Source of the DNA: an uncultured Pelagibacteraceae bacterium | GTDB taxonomy: Bacteria; Pseudomonadota; Alphaproteobacteria; Pelagibacterales; Pelagibacteraceae | Assembly: GCA_902567785.1 (NCBI GenBank) | Contig: CACFOR010000001.1 | Location: forward strand, 114,924 to 178,923 | Direction of reading: 5' to 3' | Length of the DNA stretch: 64,000 bases | In this document: piece by piece, positions 36,820 to 49,209 of the stretch | How the letters are laid out: the number at the start of each line of letters is the position of its first letter | How positions within the stretch are numbered: position 1 is the stretch's first letter | The notes under the pieces: model-generated | Databases searched by the model: none | What the model saw: the letters and a program-made list of their open reading frames with translations, nothing else | What the model was told of the DNA's origin: nothing | Translations under genes and position numbers: made by a program

Positions 36820-37994
36820 TGAATAAAAAAAATAAAACTATAAATTTGAATTTTGGTCCACAACACCCCGCAGCTCATGGTGTACTAAGATTGATATTAG
36901 AACTAGATGGAGAAATTGTGGAAAAAATTGATCCACATATTGGATTATTACACAGAGGTACAGAAAAACTTATTGAACATAAAACTTACACTCAATCTGT
37001 ACCGTATTTCGATCGTTTAGATTATGTAGCTCCAATGAATCAGGAGCACGCTTTTGCTTTAGCAATTGAAAGAATTTTAAATATTGAGGTACCAATAAGA
37101 GCTCAATATATAAGAATTTTATTTTGTGAAATTGGAAGAATTTTAAGTCATCTTTTAAATATTACTACTCAAGCTTTAGATGTTGGTGCTCTAACACCAT
37201 CTCTATGGGGATTTGAAGAGCGTGAAACTTTAATGACTTTTTATGAAAGAGCATCAGGATCAAGATTGCACGCAAACTATTTTAGACCCGGAGGAGTTCA
37301 TAAAGATTTACCCAGAGGTTTAAGTGATGATATTATTTTATTTTGCCAAAATTTTCCTAAAATTCTAGATGATTTAGAATCTCTTTTAACTGATAACAGG
37401 ATTTTCAAACAAAGAAATGTTGATATAGGCATAGTTACAAAACAAGAAGCTCTAGATCATAGTTTTTCAGGGGTAATGCTAAGGGGTTCTGGTGTTCCTT
37501 GGGATTTAAGAAAGTCTCAGCCATATGAGTCTTACAAAGATTTTGATTTTAAAATTCCTATAGGAAAAAACGGAGACTGCTACGATCGATACTTATGTAG
37601 AATGGAAGAAATGAGAGAAAGTACCAAAATTATTATTGATTGCATTAAGAAAATGCCTGCGGGCCCTGTAAAATCTATAGATGGAAAAATAACTCCTCCA
37701 AAAAGGGAAGATTTAAAAAATTCAATGGAAGCTTTAATACACCATTTTAAACTATTTTCTGAAGGTTTTAGAGTTCCAGCAGGTGAAATTTATGCAGCTG
37801 TAGAAGCTCCAAAAGGAGAATTCGGTGTTTATCTTATATCAGATGGAAGTAATAAACCTTATAAGTGCAAGATTAGAGCACCAGGATTTTCACATTTGCA
37901 GTCCATGGATTACTTATTAAAAGGACATATGCTAGCAGATGTCCCAGCTGTTCTTGGTTCATTAGATATTGTATTTGGAGAAATTGATCGATGA
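36819..37994 (+). CDS. nuoD: NADH-quinone oxidoreductase subunit D
   Basis: 49 kDa-type subunit forming the quinone pocket with NuoB. 391 residues; [42 protein letters not shown] and the C-terminal DIVFGEIDR are family marks. The quinone-site His is in the QHPAAH motif. Overlaps nuoE by 4 bp. Confidence 0.97.
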   Translation: MNKKNKTINLNFGPQHPAAHGVLRLILELDGEIVEKIDPHIGLLHRGTEKLIEHKTYTQSVPYFDRLDYVAPMNQEHAFALAIERILNIEVPIRAQYIRILFCEIGRILSHLLNITTQALDVGALTPSLWGFEERETLMTFYERASGSRLHANYFRPGGVHKDLPRGLSDDIILFCQNFPKILDDLESLLTDNRIFKQRNVDIGIVTKQEALDHSFSGVMLRGSGVPWDLRKSQPYESYKDFDFKIPIGKNGDCYDRYLCRMEEMRESTKIIIDCIKKMPAGPVKSIDGKITPPKREDLKNSMEALIHHFKLFSEGFRVPAGEIYAAVEAPKGEFGVYLISDGSNKPYKCKIRAPGFSHLQSMDYLLKGHMLADVPAVLGSLDIVFGEIDR

Positions 37995-38599
37995 GTGTAA
38001 AAAAAATATCTAAAACACAACCAGAGTTATTTGAGTTTACACAAGATAATCTGAAAAAAGTAAGAAAAGAAATAGATAAATATCCAAAAGATAGAAAAGC
38101 TAGTGCAGTTATTGCATTACTTTATTTAGTTCAAAATCAGAATGATAATTGGATACCACTAGTTGCAATTAAGTATGTAGCAAATTTATTAAACATGCCT
38201 TACATAAAAGTTTTTGAAGTTGCTACTTTTTACTCAATGTTTAATTTAACTCCTGTTGGAAAATATTTTGTACAAGTTTGTACTACAACACCATGCATGA
38301 TTAGAGGTGCAAATAAATTAACTACTATATGTAAAAATTTAATTTCAAAAAATCAGAACGAACTATCAGAAAATAAGCTTTGTTCATGGATGGAAGTTGA
38401 ATGCCTTGGCGCATGTGTAAATGCACCAATGATGCAAATCAATCAAGATTATTTTGAAGATTTGGATGAAAATAAAACTAAAGAAATATTTGAAACTATA
38501 TTGAATGATCAATTTCCTAAGCCGGGCTCAGCCAAGAATAGAAAAAATAATGCACCAGAAAATGGAAAAACAACACTATTGGAGGTGAAAAATGCTTAA
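37991..38599 (+). CDS. nuoE: NADH-quinone oxidoreductase subunit E
   Basis: 24 kDa-type subunit with a [2Fe-2S] cluster (N1a). 202 residues; [12 protein letters not shown] and [15 protein letters not shown] hold the four cysteines. A low-complexity C-terminal tail after about 175 is longer than in E. coli but usual in alphaproteobacteria. Overlaps nuoF by 8 bp. Confidence 0.96.
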   Translation: MSVKKISKTQPELFEFTQDNLKKVRKEIDKYPKDRKASAVIALLYLVQNQNDNWIPLVAIKYVANLLNMPYIKVFEVATFYSMFNLTPVGKYFVQVCTTTPCMIRGANKLTTICKNLISKNQNELSENKLCSWMEVECLGACVNAPMMQINQDYFEDLDENKTKEIFETILNDQFPKPGSAKNRKNNAPENGKTTLLEVKNA

Positions 38600-39923
38600 A
38601 GATGAAGATAGAATATTTAAAAATTTGTATAACGATTTGGGCTGGGAAATTGAATCTGCGTTAAAAAGAGGTGATTGGAATCAAACGAAGGATATAATTT
38701 CTAAAGGAAAAGATTTTATTATAAAAGAAATCAAAGACTCCGAGTTGCGTGGAAGAGGAGGGGCTGGCTTTCCAACAGGGTTAAAATTATCTTTTGCACC
38801 AAAAGAAATAGGGTCTAGGCCTCACTATTTAGTAATTAATGCCGACGAATCTGAACCAGGCACTTGCAAAGATAGGGACATAATGAGATTCGAGCCTCAA
38901 AAATTAATTGAAGGATGTTTAATAACTGGTTATGCGATTAGCGCTCATGTTTGTTATATATATATAAGGGGAGAATATTTTAGAGAAGGTCAAATATTGC
39001 AACAAGCAATTGATCAAGCCTATGAAAAAAATTTTTTAGGAAAAAATGCATGTGGTTCAGGTTGGGATTTAGATATTTATATTCATTATGGAGCAGGTGC
39101 GTATATTTGTGGTGAAGAAACAGCATTATTAGAAAGTTTAGAAGGAAACAAAGGTCTACCTAGGTTAAAACCTCCTTTTCCTGCATTAGTTGGTTTGTAT
39201 GGTTGCCCAACAATAGTAAACAATGTTGAAACTATTGCTGTATTACCAACAATACTAAAAAGAGGAGCTAAATGGTTCTCTTCTCTGGGAAAACCAAAAA
39301 ATACTGGAACAAAAATTTTTTGTATTTCAGGCAATGTGAATAATCCATGTAATGTTGAGGAAGAGATGGGCATACCTCTCAAGGATTTAATAGATAAGCA
39401 TGCTGGTGGAGTTGTTGGTGGATGGAATAATCTTCAAGCAGTCATACCAGGAGGATCCTCTATGCCTTTATTACCAAAAAATATATGTGAAACAATTACA
39501 ATGGATTTTGATTCCTTAATAAAGGTAAAAAGTGGATTAGGAACAGCAGGCGTTGTTGTTATTAATAAAGACCAAGACATTATTAAGTGCATGGCCAGAA
39601 TAGCCAAATTTTATAAACATGAAAGTTGTGGCCAATGCACACCTTGTAGAGAAGGATGCGGATGGATGTGGAGAATGTTGGAAAGAATGGCGAATGGAGA
39701 TTCAACCTATAAAGAAATAGATCTTTTGCTAGATGTTACCAAACAAATAGAAGGACATACCATTTGTGCTTTTGGAGAAGGTTCAGCTTGGCCTGTCCAA
39801 GGATTAATCCGTCATTTTAGAAAAGAAATTGAAAAAAGAAGTCACGAGGAACCAATAATAAAGAAAAAAACTAATATTCCCTATCTTGTAGACCAACATC
39901 TTTTGGAGGAAGAAGGTGCCTAA
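38592..39923 (+). CDS. nuoF: NADH-quinone oxidoreductase subunit F
   Basis: 51 kDa-type subunit that binds NADH and FMN. 443 residues; [12 protein letters not shown] (NADH/FMN site), [19 protein letters not shown] and [15 protein letters not shown] (cluster N3 cysteines) are visible. Preceded by GGAGG within the nuoE end. Confidence 0.97.
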   Translation: MLKDEDRIFKNLYNDLGWEIESALKRGDWNQTKDIISKGKDFIIKEIKDSELRGRGGAGFPTGLKLSFAPKEIGSRPHYLVINADESEPGTCKDRDIMRFEPQKLIEGCLITGYAISAHVCYIYIRGEYFREGQILQQAIDQAYEKNFLGKNACGSGWDLDIYIHYGAGAYICGEETALLESLEGNKGLPRLKPPFPALVGLYGCPTIVNNVETIAVLPTILKRGAKWFSSLGKPKNTGTKIFCISGNVNNPCNVEEEMGIPLKDLIDKHAGGVVGGWNNLQAVIPGGSSMPLLPKNICETITMDFDSLIKVKSGLGTAGVVVINKDQDIIKCMARIAKFYKHESCGQCTPCREGCGWMWRMLERMANGDSTYKEIDLLLDVTKQIEGHTICAFGEGSAWPVQGLIRHFRKEIEKRSHEEPIIKKKTNIPYLVDQHLLEEEGA

Positions 39924-41955
39924 AATAATAATTAATAATAAGGAAATTGAATTTGAAGAAGGAATGACAGTTCTTCAAGCATGTGAATTAGCGGGAGAAG
40001 AGATACCTAGGTTTTGTTATCACGAACGACTTTCGATAGCTGGCAATTGCAGAATGTGTTTAGTTGAGATGGAAAAATCTCCTAAACCAATAGCTTCATG
40101 CGCTATGCCTGCTACGGAAGGAATGAAAATTAAAACCAATACATCATTGGTTGATAAGGCAAGAAAAGGAGTAATGGAATTTTTACTAGCAAATCATCCT
40201 TTAGATTGTCCGGTATGCGATCAAGGCGGAGAGTGCGATTTGCAGGATCAATCTCTCTTTTACGGTCTTGATAGTTCTAGGTATACGGAATCAAAAAGAC
40301 AAGTTGACGAAAAATATATGGGTCCGCTAATTAAAACACAAATGACAAGATGTATTCACTGCACAAGATGTATTCGATTTGCAACGGAGGTAGCCGGAAT
40401 ACCTGAATTAGGAGCCACCGGAAGAGGAGAGGATATGGAAATCACAACATATCTAGAAAAATCTATGGAATCTGAATTATCTGCAAACGTTATTGATTTA
40501 TGCCCAGTAGGAGCATTGACATCTAAACCTTATGCTTTTGAAGCACGACCTTGGGAATTAAAAAAAACAGAAACAATTGATGTAATGGATGCTGTTGGAT
40601 CAAACATTAGAGTTGATAGTTATGGATGGGAGGTAAAACGGGTTTTGCCTAGAATAAATGAGGATATTAACGAAGAATGGATATCAGATAAAACAAGATA
40701 TTCTTGTGATGGACTTTTAAAACAAAGGTTAGATACACCTTTAATAAGAGAAAATGGCAAATTACAAAAAACATCATGGGATATAGCATTAAAACTTTTA
40801 ATTAAAAAAATAAATCTGTTTAAACCCGATCAAATAGCAGGAATGGTTGGAGATCTGGCAGATTTAGAAATGATATATAGTTTTAAATCTTTTTTTAACA
40901 ATATATTAAGATCTGAAAATTTAGAATGTAGAAATGATAGAATCTACATAAATCCAAAAGAAAGAATGAATTATATTTTTAATTCTAAAATTAATGGTAT
41001 AGAAGAATCTGATCTAATTTTATTGGTTGGAACAAATCCCAGATTAGAAGCTACCATACTTAATGCAAGGATTAGAAAGGCATATGTAAAAAATCAAATA
41101 AAAATATATTCAATTGGGGACCCAGGTGATTTGACATATCCATGTGAATATCTTGGTTCCAGCACTTCGATTATTAAAGAAATTCTTTCAGGCTCAAATA
41201 AAATTTCTGAAAAAATTAAAAAATCAAAAAAACCCATAATTATTTTAGGAGAATCATCTTTATATGGTGAAAAAGGTAAATATATTTTTGAAAGTCTAAA
41301 GAGTTTCCTGGAAGAAAATAATTTTCTCAAAGAAGATTGGAATGCCTTGAATGTTTTGAGCCAGCAAGCATCACGAGTAGGTGCTATTGATTTAGAAGCC
41401 TATTCAATATCAGAAGAAAATAATTTTAAATTTTTTGATAAATTACATAACAATGAATTTAAATTTATATATCTATTAGGACAGGATAATATTAATTTTG
41501 AAAAAAATGATAAATTTATTGTTTATCAAGGAAGTCATGGAGACAAAGGTGCTGAAATTGCAGATATAATTTTACCAGGAGCAGCATATACAGAAAAAGA
41601 TGGTCTATTTATAAACTTGGAGGGTAAATTACAAAGAGCTTATAAAGCTTCATATCCCCCAGGCGATGCGCGAGAGGATTGGGTAATTTTTAAAGATCTT
41701 TCGAATATAATGAACAAAAAGTCTGAATATAATAATATTCAAAAATTAAAGGAGTTAATAAAAAAATCTGTAAATTTAAAAATTAATAAAAATAATATTA
41801 AAACTAACAAAGTAGATTTTGTTGAGGAAAATATATTAATTAAACCTATGGATTACTACTATACTAATCCAATATCACGTGCATCTAAAGTAATGAGCGA
41901 ATGCAGGCAAATATCTAAAAAATTTTTATTTACAGGAGTTGAGAAAGCTAGCTGA
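39916..41955 (+). CDS. nuoG: NADH-quinone oxidoreductase subunit G
   Basis: 75 kDa-type subunit carrying several Fe-S clusters. 679 residues from a GTG start that overlaps nuoF by 8 bp. The ferredoxin-like N-terminus has [31 protein letters not shown] and [16 protein letters not shown] follow. The remainder is a degenerate molybdopterin-oxidoreductase fold. The length is near the mitochondrial type and shorter than E. coli NuoG; the extra N7 cluster site is not seen. Confidence 0.96.
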   Translation: MPKIIINNKEIEFEEGMTVLQACELAGEEIPRFCYHERLSIAGNCRMCLVEMEKSPKPIASCAMPATEGMKIKTNTSLVDKARKGVMEFLLANHPLDCPVCDQGGECDLQDQSLFYGLDSSRYTESKRQVDEKYMGPLIKTQMTRCIHCTRCIRFATEVAGIPELGATGRGEDMEITTYLEKSMESELSANVIDLCPVGALTSKPYAFEARPWELKKTETIDVMDAVGSNIRVDSYGWEVKRVLPRINEDINEEWISDKTRYSCDGLLKQRLDTPLIRENGKLQKTSWDIALKLLIKKINLFKPDQIAGMVGDLADLEMIYSFKSFFNNILRSENLECRNDRIYINPKERMNYIFNSKINGIEESDLILLVGTNPRLEATILNARIRKAYVKNQIKIYSIGDPGDLTYPCEYLGSSTSIIKEILSGSNKISEKIKKSKKPIIILGESSLYGEKGKYIFESLKSFLEENNFLKEDWNALNVLSQQASRVGAIDLEAYSISEENNFKFFDKLHNNEFKFIYLLGQDNINFEKNDKFIVYQGSHGDKGAEIADIILPGAAYTEKDGLFINLEGKLQRAYKASYPPGDAREDWVIFKDLSNIMNKKSEYNNIQKLKELIKKSVNLKINKNNIKTNKVDFVEENILIKPMDYYYTNPISRASKVMSECRQISKKFLFTGVEKAS

Positions 41956-42956
41956 TGATTTATTTAAATACATTATTTTCTGAGATATATAAAATAATTT
42001 TTTTATTACTGCCTGTTCTTGTTTCTGTAGCATTAATAGTGTGGCTTGATAGAAGAGTTTGGGCGTTTGTTCAAAAAAGGAAAGGCCCAAATGTTGTTGG
42101 ACCATTTGGATTGCTCCAAACTTTAGCTGATGCACTTAAATATCTTTTTAAAGAAATAATTATACCTGCTAGTGCCAATAAAGTAATATTCATTTTAGCT
42201 CCAATAGTTACAATGACTTTGGCGTTAATAGCTTGGGCCGTAATACCATTTAGTCAAGATATGGTCTTGGCCAATATTAATGTAGGAATATTATATTTAT
42301 TTGCTGTTTCTTCCCTAAGTGTTTACGGAATTATTATGGGTGGATGGGCTTCAAATTCAAAGTATCCTTTTTTGGGAGCAATCAGATCTGCCGCTCAAAT
42401 GGTATCATACGAAGTATCAATAGGCGTAATAATCGTAAATGTTTTACTTTGTGTAGGCTCGCTTAACCTTAACAAAATAGTTTTGGCACAAGAAAATGTA
42501 TGGTTTATTTTTCCTTTATTTCCAATGTTTGTTATTTTTTTTATATCAGCACTAGCTGAGACTAATAGACCTCCATTTGATTTACCTGAAGCTGAATCCG
42601 AACTTGTAGCCGGTTACCAAACTGAATATTCAGGCATGATGTACGCAATGTTTTGGCTTGGGGAATATGCAAATATATTGCTGTTATGTGCATTGGGTTC
42701 AATTCTTTTTTTAGGAGGATGGTTGAACCCTATCGATATTTATCCATTTAGTTTATTGCCAGGAGTTTTCTGGATGATTTTTAAAATCCTTATACTTTTT
42801 GTTCTTTTTTCGTTAGTTAAAGCCATAGTTCCAAGATATCGTTTCGACCAATTAATGAGATTAGGATGGAAAATTTTCCTTCCCATTTCATTAATTTGGG
42901 TAGTTATTACAGCTAGTTTTTTATTCTTTTTAGATATGTTGCCTGCAGGTGGATGA
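41955..42956 (+). CDS. nuoH: NADH-quinone oxidoreductase subunit H
   Basis: Membrane subunit at the quinone entry, 333 residues with about eight membrane segments. [49 protein letters not shown] (shown in parts: [15 protein letters not shown]) and [15 protein letters not shown] are strong NuoH signatures. ATG overlaps the nuoG stop. Confidence 0.96.
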   Translation: MIYLNTLFSEIYKIIFLLLPVLVSVALIVWLDRRVWAFVQKRKGPNVVGPFGLLQTLADALKYLFKEIIIPASANKVIFILAPIVTMTLALIAWAVIPFSQDMVLANINVGILYLFAVSSLSVYGIIMGGWASNSKYPFLGAIRSAAQMVSYEVSIGVIIVNVLLCVGSLNLNKIVLAQENVWFIFPLFPMFVIFFISALAETNRPPFDLPEAESELVAGYQTEYSGMMYAMFWLGEYANILLLCALGSILFLGGWLNPIDIYPFSLLPGVFWMIFKILILFVLFSLVKAIVPRYRFDQLMRLGWKIFLPISLIWVVITASFLFFLDMLPAGG

Positions 42957-43441
42957 TGAAAATTAGTAGAATTTTAAAAACAATATTTATGGCAGATTTT
43001 ATCGTTGGATTAATAATTGCGATAAAAAAAATTTTTAAACCTAAAAAAACTATTAATTATCCATTTGAGAAAGGAAAAATAAGTCCAAGATTTAGAGGAG
43101 AACATGCTTTAAGAAGATATCCCAATGGTGAAGAAAGATGTATAGCCTGTAAATTATGCGAAGCTGTTTGTCCAGCTCAAGCAATTACAATAGAATCTGA
43201 AATAAAGGATGATGGTAGTAGAAAAACTACCAGATATGACATTGACATGCTTAAATGTATTTATTGTGGTTTGTGTGAAGAATCGTGTCCAGTAGATGCT
43301 ATTGTTCAAGGTCCGAATTTTGAATTTGCAACAGAAACTAGAGAAGAACTTTATTATAACAAACAAAAACTTTTAGAAAATGGAGACAAATGGGAGACAG
43401 CATTAGCTGCAAATCTTAAAGCTGATGCACCCTTTAAATAG
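42953..43441 (+). CDS. nuoI: NADH-quinone oxidoreductase subunit I
   Basis: Carries two [4Fe-4S] clusters (N6a, N6b). 162 residues; [16 protein letters not shown] and [16 protein letters not shown] give both cysteine sets. N-terminal amphipathic helix. Overlaps nuoH by 4 bp. Confidence 0.97.
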   Translation: MMKISRILKTIFMADFIVGLIIAIKKIFKPKKTINYPFEKGKISPRFRGEHALRRYPNGEERCIACKLCEAVCPAQAITIESEIKDDGSRKTTRYDIDMLKCIYCGLCEESCPVDAIVQGPNFEFATETREELYYNKQKLLENGDKWETALAANLKADAPFK

Positions 43442-44074
43442 ATGTTAGCACATTCATTATTTTTTTATTTTTTTTCAACTATTACAGTATTTTCAGCAAT
43501 AATGGTTACTATTTCTAGAAATACTGTCTATTCAGTTTTTTTTCTTATTTTAGTTTTTGTAAGCATTTCAATTTTATTTATTATGATAGGTGCCGAATTC
43601 TTAGGAATGATAATGCTTATTGTTTATGTTGGCGCTGTAGCTGTTTTATTTCTTTTTGTTGTAATGATGTTAAATATAACTGAACAAGTAGGAAAAAAAA
43701 CAAGCAGAAAAGGTATTATTAATAATGTATCTATTGGATTTGTAGTCGGATTAATTATTTTTCTTGAACTATTAGTTGCTATCGGAGGATGGAAATACAA
43801 AGGTGATTTTATTTCTATATCTTCAGTGAATTTAACTACAGATTTAACGAATACCCATGCTTTGGGTAACGTGTTATATACTGAATATATCCATCTTTTT
43901 CAAATATCTGGAATGATTTTGCTGATTGCGATGATTGGAGCAATTACTTTAACATTTCGTAAAAAAGAAAACGTAAAAAGACAAAGCTACTTTGAGCAAA
44001 TAAAAAGAGATAAAGAGAGTGCCATTTCATTAGTTGATGTTGAAAGCGGTAAAGGAGTAAATTTGGATGATTGA
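43442..44074 (+). CDS. nuoJ: NADH-quinone oxidoreductase subunit J
   Basis: Membrane subunit of 210 residues with five membrane segments; [28 protein letters not shown] contains the conserved TM3 pi-bulge region. The C-terminal 40 residues are polar. Directly abuts nuoI and overlaps nuoK by 8 bp. Confidence 0.95.
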   Translation: MLAHSLFFYFFSTITVFSAIMVTISRNTVYSVFFLILVFVSISILFIMIGAEFLGMIMLIVYVGAVAVLFLFVVMMLNITEQVGKKTSRKGIINNVSIGFVVGLIIFLELLVAIGGWKYKGDFISISSVNLTTDLTNTHALGNVLYTEYIHLFQISGMILLIAMIGAITLTFRKKENVKRQSYFEQIKRDKESAISLVDVESGKGVNLDD

Positions 44075-44378
44075 AATTGGTCTTGGACACTATTTAACCT
44101 TATCAGCAATAATATTTACTATAGGTATAGTCGGCATATTTCTAAATAGAAAAAATGTTATTATTATTCTCATGTCAATTGAGTTGATACTATTATCCAT
44201 AAATATCAACTTAGTATCTTTTTCGATTTATTTACAAAGTTTAGTAGGCCAGGTATTTACAATGTTTATTCTAACGGTAGCTGCTGCAGAGGCTTCGGTG
44301 GGTTTAGCTATAATAGTAATATATTACAAAAACAAAAGTTCAATTAACGTTGAACAAATAAGCTCTTTAAAAGGATAA
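44067..44378 (+). CDS. nuoK: NADH-quinone oxidoreductase subunit K
   Basis: 103 residue membrane subunit with three segments. The two conserved buried glutamates appear in [12 protein letters not shown] and [11 protein letters not shown], used in proton transfer. Confidence 0.96.
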   Translation: MIEIGLGHYLTLSAIIFTIGIVGIFLNRKNVIIILMSIELILLSININLVSFSIYLQSLVGQVFTMFILTVAAAEASVGLAIIVIYYKNKSSINVEQISSLKG

Positions 44379-44379
44379 T

Positions 44380-46290
44380 ATGGAATACGCAATAGTTTTT
44401 TTGCCTTTGTTAGGATCCATCATTTCAGGTTTTTTTGGGAAAAGAATAGGAATATATTTAAGTCAAATATTATCAAGTTCTTTAGTATTAATTTCTGGAT
44501 TTTTTTCACTATTTATTTTTTATCAGGTTTTTAACGAAGGTTATTACAGTAATAAGTTAATATTTAATTGGATTAGCTCAGGAAATTTTAATGTGAATTG
44601 GTCTATATATATTGATCCATTAACATCAGTTATGCTTGTTGTAGTAAGTATTATATCTTCAATTATTCATTTTTATTCAATTGGTTACATGAGTCACGAT
44701 CCTCATAAAACAAGATTTATGGCGTATTTATCTCTTTTTACATTCGCGATGCTTACGCTTGTAACAGCTGATAATTTTTTACAATTATTTTTTGGATGGG
44801 AAGGCGTAGGTTTATGTTCCTATCTATTAATTGGTTTTTGGTATAAAAAACCATCAGCAAATGCTGCTGCAATAAAAGCCTTTATAGTGAACAGAGTAGG
44901 TGATTTTGGTTTTGCAATTGGAATTTTTTTAATTTTTTTATTTTATGGTACCGTTAATTACAACGAAGTTTTTCAACAAACTCCATCTATAGTACAAAAA
45001 GAAATTATTTTTTTAGGAATTCAATTTAATTTATTAACATTGATATGTTTCATGCTTTTTATTGGTGCCATGGGAAAATCTGCGCAGATATTATTACACA
45101 CTTGGCTTCCGGATGCTATGGAAGGACCGACTCCTGTCTCAGCATTAATTCACGCAGCAACCATGGTAACGGCGGGAGTTTTTCTTTTAGTCAGATGCTC
45201 TCCCTTATTTGAGTATTCAGAAACAGCTCTAAATATTGTTGCTACAATAGGAATGATCACAGCTTTTTTTGCTGCCAGTGTTGCGCTTGTACAAAATGAT
45301 ATAAAAAAAATTATTGCCTACTCAACCTGTAGTCAATTAGGGTATATGTTTTTTGCAGTAGGAATTGGAGCTTATCACGTTGCAATTTTTCATTTATTTA
45401 CTCATGCTTTTTTTAAAGCCCTACTATTTCTTGGGTCAGGTTGCGTAATACATGCATTCAAAGATGAACAAGATATCCGTCTAATGGGAGGAGTTTGGAA
45501 GAAATTACCATATTCATATGCTCTTATGATAATAGGAACATTGGCATTAACTGGTTTTCCTCTATTATCAGGTTACTATTCAAAAGATGCAATTATTGAA
45601 TTTGCTTATTTAAAAGGAAATACCATTGGCTATTACGCTTGTGCAGTAGGAATCATTACGGCTTTACTCACTGCATTTTATTCTTGGAGATTAATTTTTA
45701 AAACTTTTCATGGAAAATATAACAACAAAAAAGAAAACATAAGCTCTATACATGAGTCACCATATATGATGTTAATTCCTTCAGCATTTTTAGCAGCCGG
45801 AGCTATTTTTGTTGGTATTTCTTTTAAAGAAATGTTTATAGGTGAAAATAATACAGATTTTTGGAATAACTCAATTTTATTTTTAAATTCCTTTCATCAC
45901 ACTTATCCACCGACTTGGCTAGTTATGACAACTCCAATAATAGTAACTCTATCAATCCCTATTTCTTACTATTTGTTTTTAATAAATGAAAAAATACTAA
46001 AAGATATAGTAGCTAAGAATCAGTCACTTTATAATTTTTTATTAAACAAGTGGTATTTTGATGAATTTTATAATTTGATATTTGTTAGAACTATAAAAAA
46101 AATTGGATTGTTCCTTTGGAAAAAGGGAGATATTAACACTATAGATCGGTTCGGTCCTGACGGCATGTCAAGATTAGTTAAAAATATTTCTAATAAAGTT
46201 GTAAATTTTCAAAGTGGTTATTTGTATCATTATGCTTTTGTGATGTTAATTGGTTTTTCCATATTATTAACTTATTTTATTTTATACTAA
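44380..46290 (+). CDS. nuoL: NADH-quinone oxidoreductase subunit L
   Basis: Antiporter-like proton channel subunit, 636 residues with about 16 membrane segments and the lateral helix. FFGWEGVGLCSYLLIGFW (with the key Glu), LHTWLPDAMEGPTPVSALIHAATMV and the Lys-containing TM8 region NDIKKIIAYSTCSQLGYM are visible, as is HAFFKALLFLGSG. Confidence 0.97.
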   Translation: MEYAIVFLPLLGSIISGFFGKRIGIYLSQILSSSLVLISGFFSLFIFYQVFNEGYYSNKLIFNWISSGNFNVNWSIYIDPLTSVMLVVVSIISSIIHFYSIGYMSHDPHKTRFMAYLSLFTFAMLTLVTADNFLQLFFGWEGVGLCSYLLIGFWYKKPSANAAAIKAFIVNRVGDFGFAIGIFLIFLFYGTVNYNEVFQQTPSIVQKEIIFLGIQFNLLTLICFMLFIGAMGKSAQILLHTWLPDAMEGPTPVSALIHAATMVTAGVFLLVRCSPLFEYSETALNIVATIGMITAFFAASVALVQNDIKKIIAYSTCSQLGYMFFAVGIGAYHVAIFHLFTHAFFKALLFLGSGCVIHAFKDEQDIRLMGGVWKKLPYSYALMIIGTLALTGFPLLSGYYSKDAIIEFAYLKGNTIGYYACAVGIITALLTAFYSWRLIFKTFHGKYNNKKENISSIHESPYMMLIPSAFLAAGAIFVGISFKEMFIGENNTDFWNNSILFLNSFHHTYPPTWLVMTTPIIVTLSIPISYYLFLINEKILKDIVAKNQSLYNFLLNKWYFDEFYNLIFVRTIKKIGLFLWKKGDINTIDRFGPDGMSRLVKNISNKVVNFQSGYLYHYAFVMLIGFSILLTYFILY

Positions 46291-47793
46291 ATGAATTTTC
46301 CCATTCTTTCAGCAATAATTTTTATTCCTTTAATAGGAGCCCTTTTTATATTGATAACTGGGGGAAACCCAAAAAATGTTGAAAAGAATTCAAAAAATGT
46401 AGCAATTTTTTCTAGTTTAGCAAATTTTTTACTTTCACTTTTTCTTTGGTTCGTTTTTGATAAAAATATATCTGATTTTCAATTTGTTGAAGAAAAAAAA
46501 TGGATCGATGGTTTTATAAATTTTCAAATTGGTGTTGATGGAATTTCTATTTTATTTATTTTACTTACAACTTTTATAACCCCCATATGTATTTTTTCTG
46601 GCATCCAAAGCATTAAATTTAAAATTAAAGAATTTCTTATAGCTATTCTTGTAATGGAAACATTAATGCTAGGTGTATTTTGTTCTCTTGATTTAGTCAT
46701 TTTTTATTTATTTTTTGAAGGGGGCCTTATTCCAATGTTTTTGATAATTGGTATCTGGGGAGGACCAAAGAGAGTTTATTCAGCTTTTAAATTCTTTTTA
46801 TTTACATTGCTCGGATCAGTTTTAATGTTAGTTGCAATCATTACAATTTATTGGCTTACAGGTACTACCGATGTAATTAAACTTTTGGATACAAGAATAC
46901 CTTCGGAATACCAATATTTACTTTGGTTAGGATTTTTTACATCGTTTGCTGTCAAAATGCCAATGTGGCCCGTTCACACTTGGTTGCCCGATGCACACGT
47001 AGAAGCACCAACAGCAGGCTCAGTTATTTTAGCAGCTATACTTTTAAAAATGGCAGGATATGGATTTATACGTTTTTCTTTAGGTTTGTTTCCTGTGGCA
47101 TCAGATTATTTTACACCTTTTGTTTTTACTTTAAGTATCATCGCTATAATTTACACTTCCTTAGTTGCGTTAATGCAAGAGGATATGAAAAAGTTAATAG
47201 CTTACTCTTCAGTTGCACACATGGGTTTTGTAACAATAGGAATTTTTTCATTAGTAAAACAAGGATTAGAGGGAAGTATAATTCAAATGATGAGTCATGG
47301 ATTGGTTTCCGCAGCATTATTTTTATGTGTCGGAGTAGTATATGACAGGTATCATTCCCGAATGATTTCTTCATACGGAGGTATAATAAACATAATGCCA
47401 AAATATGCTTTTGTATTTATGATTTTTACTTTGGCAGCACTAGGATTGCCTGGTACAAGTGGTTTTGTTGGTGAATTTTTAGTTTTGGTTGGAGTTTTTC
47501 AAAAAAATATAATTGTTGCTGTGCTAGCTAGCTTAGGAATAATTTTTGCAGCGGCTTATATGTTATGGCTTTATAGAAGAGTAATTTTTGGTCGATTAAC
47601 AAACTCAGAAATTAAAGATATGAAAGATTTAAATAATATAGAGTTATATATTTTTGCATCATTAGTATTTTTAATTTTATTTTTTGGCTTTTATCCAGAA
47701 CCACTACTAAATACACTCGATGTATCCATTAATAATTTGATTGAAAATTATAATACGAATTTAAATTTTCATATTGCAAAGAGTAATAATTAA
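46291..47793 (+). CDS. nuoM: NADH-quinone oxidoreductase subunit M
   Basis: Antiporter-like proton channel subunit, 500 residues with about 14 membrane segments. FYLFFEGGLIPMFLIIGIWGG (key Glu), PVHTWLPDAHVEAPTAGSV and MKKLIAYSSVAHMGFV are the family marks. Abuts nuoL and nuoN exactly. The 140 residue ORF at 46923-47345 is a shadow of this gene. Confidence 0.97.
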   Translation: MNFPILSAIIFIPLIGALFILITGGNPKNVEKNSKNVAIFSSLANFLLSLFLWFVFDKNISDFQFVEEKKWIDGFINFQIGVDGISILFILLTTFITPICIFSGIQSIKFKIKEFLIAILVMETLMLGVFCSLDLVIFYLFFEGGLIPMFLIIGIWGGPKRVYSAFKFFLFTLLGSVLMLVAIITIYWLTGTTDVIKLLDTRIPSEYQYLLWLGFFTSFAVKMPMWPVHTWLPDAHVEAPTAGSVILAAILLKMAGYGFIRFSLGLFPVASDYFTPFVFTLSIIAIIYTSLVALMQEDMKKLIAYSSVAHMGFVTIGIFSLVKQGLEGSIIQMMSHGLVSAALFLCVGVVYDRYHSRMISSYGGIINIMPKYAFVFMIFTLAALGLPGTSGFVGEFLVLVGVFQKNIIVAVLASLGIIFAAAYMLWLYRRVIFGRLTNSEIKDMKDLNNIELYIFASLVFLILFFGFYPEPLLNTLDVSINNLIENYNTNLNFHIAKSNN

Positions 47794-49209
47794 ATGCAGA
47801 CAATTATTTATATTTTACCGGAGTTATTTTTATCAATTGCTATAATTTCTCTTCTAATGATTGGGGTTTTTGTCAAGAAAAGTTTTCAATTGGTGAATTT
47901 AATTGGAATTATAAGTTTAATATTTGCAATAGCTTTAGTTATAAACCAGCCTGATGAAATAGTAAAAATTTTTAATCAAAGTTATATAATAGATAAACTT
48001 TCGATTGTTATGAAAGTTCTTACATTATTATTTTGTATATTTGTTCTACTTTCATCAAAGGAATATGTAAAAATTAATAATATTGATAAAATTGAATATC
48101 CAATAATTATTCTTGCTTCTGTTCTAGGCATGATATTAATGATAAGTTCATACGACCTAATTGTTTTTTATTTAGGACTGGAGTTGCAGTCTTTATGTCT
48201 TTACATTTTGGCTTCCTTTAAGAGAGATGACGAAAAATCTACTGAAGCAGGCTTAAAATATTTTGTTTTAAGTGCGCTTGCTACTGGTATCTTACTTTAT
48301 GGATGTTCTCTTATTTATGGATTTACTGGATCAACAAATTTTGAAGTAATTTCATCAAACTTAGATAGAAATAACACTGGAGCTGTATTTGGTATTGTTT
48401 TTATAATTGTTGGTTTAGCATTTAAAGTTTCAGCTGTCCCATTTCATATGTGGACACCAGATGTTTACGAAGGTTCACCAACTTCAATAACAAGTTTTTT
48501 TGCTATTGTTCCAAAAATTGCTGCATTATGTGTTTTTATTAGATTTATGTATGTTCCTTTTTCAAATGTAGTTGACCAATGGCAGACAATAATAGTTTTT
48601 TTATCTATAGGCTCAATGATATTAGGTGCTGTAGCTGCTATAGGTCAAAATAATATAAAAAGATTAATGGCATATAGCTCTATAGGTCATATGGGCTATG
48701 CATTAGCAGCTCTATCAACAGGAACTAACTCAGGAATTCAAAATACAATAATTTATTTAATAATTTATTTAGTAATGAATTTAGGAGCCTTCGGCTGCAT
48801 TTTTATGATGAAAAGAGAAAATGTTTTTTATGAAAACATTAACGATTTATCTGGATTATCAAAGAATCATCCAATTCTCTCTTTGGGTTTTTTGATAATA
48901 CTTTTTTCACTTGCTGGAGTGCCACCCTTAGCAGGTTTTTTTGCCAAATTTTATGTATTTATGACTGTAATAGAATCTGAAATGTATGCTTTAGCAATTA
49001 TTGGACTTTTGACTACAGTTATTTCAGCATTTTATTATTTAAGAATTATAAAAATAATTTATTTTGATAAACCAAAGAAACCATTTGAATTAAATTATGA
49101 CTGGGGTTTAAAAATTCCTTTAATTTTATCAAGTATTTTAATTTTAATTTACTTTATATATCCATCAATTTTAATTGATGTTATTTCTCAAATAAAAATT
49201 TATCAATGA
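47794..49209 (+). CDS. nuoN: NADH-quinone oxidoreductase subunit N
   Basis: Third antiporter-like subunit, 471 residues with 14 membrane segments. DLIVFYLGLELQSLCLYILASF, VPFHMWTPDVYEGSPTSITSFFA (in parts) and NIKRLMAYSSIGHMGYAL define it. Last nuo gene; overlaps birA by 4 bp, so the transcript probably continues into birA-coaX-rnj. Confidence 0.97.
   Translation: MQTIIYILPELFLSIAIISLLMIGVFVKKSFQLVNLIGIISLIFAIALVINQPDEIVKIFNQSYIIDKLSIVMKVLTLLFCIFVLLSSKEYVKINNIDKIEYPIIILASVLGMILMISSYDLIVFYLGLELQSLCLYILASFKRDDEKSTEAGLKYFVLSALATGILLYGCSLIYGFTGSTNFEVISSNLDRNNTGAVFGIVFIIVGLAFKVSAVPFHMWTPDVYEGSPTSITSFFAIVPKIAALCVFIRFMYVPFSNVVDQWQTIIVFLSIGSMILGAVAAIGQNNIKRLMAYSSIGHMGYALAALSTGTNSGIQNTIIYLIIYLVMNLGAFGCIFMMKRENVFYENINDLSGLSKNHPILSLGFLIILFSLAGVPPLAGFFAKFYVFMTVIESEMYALAIIGLLTTVISAFYYLRIIKIIYFDKPKKPFELNYDWGLKIPLILSSILILIYFIYPSILIDVISQIKIYQ

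Noticed and set aside
46923-47345. 140 residue ORF inside nuoM
   Set aside because: Same-strand shadow in another frame of a strongly conserved membrane protein; Cys/Arg/Ser-rich and without family resemblance.
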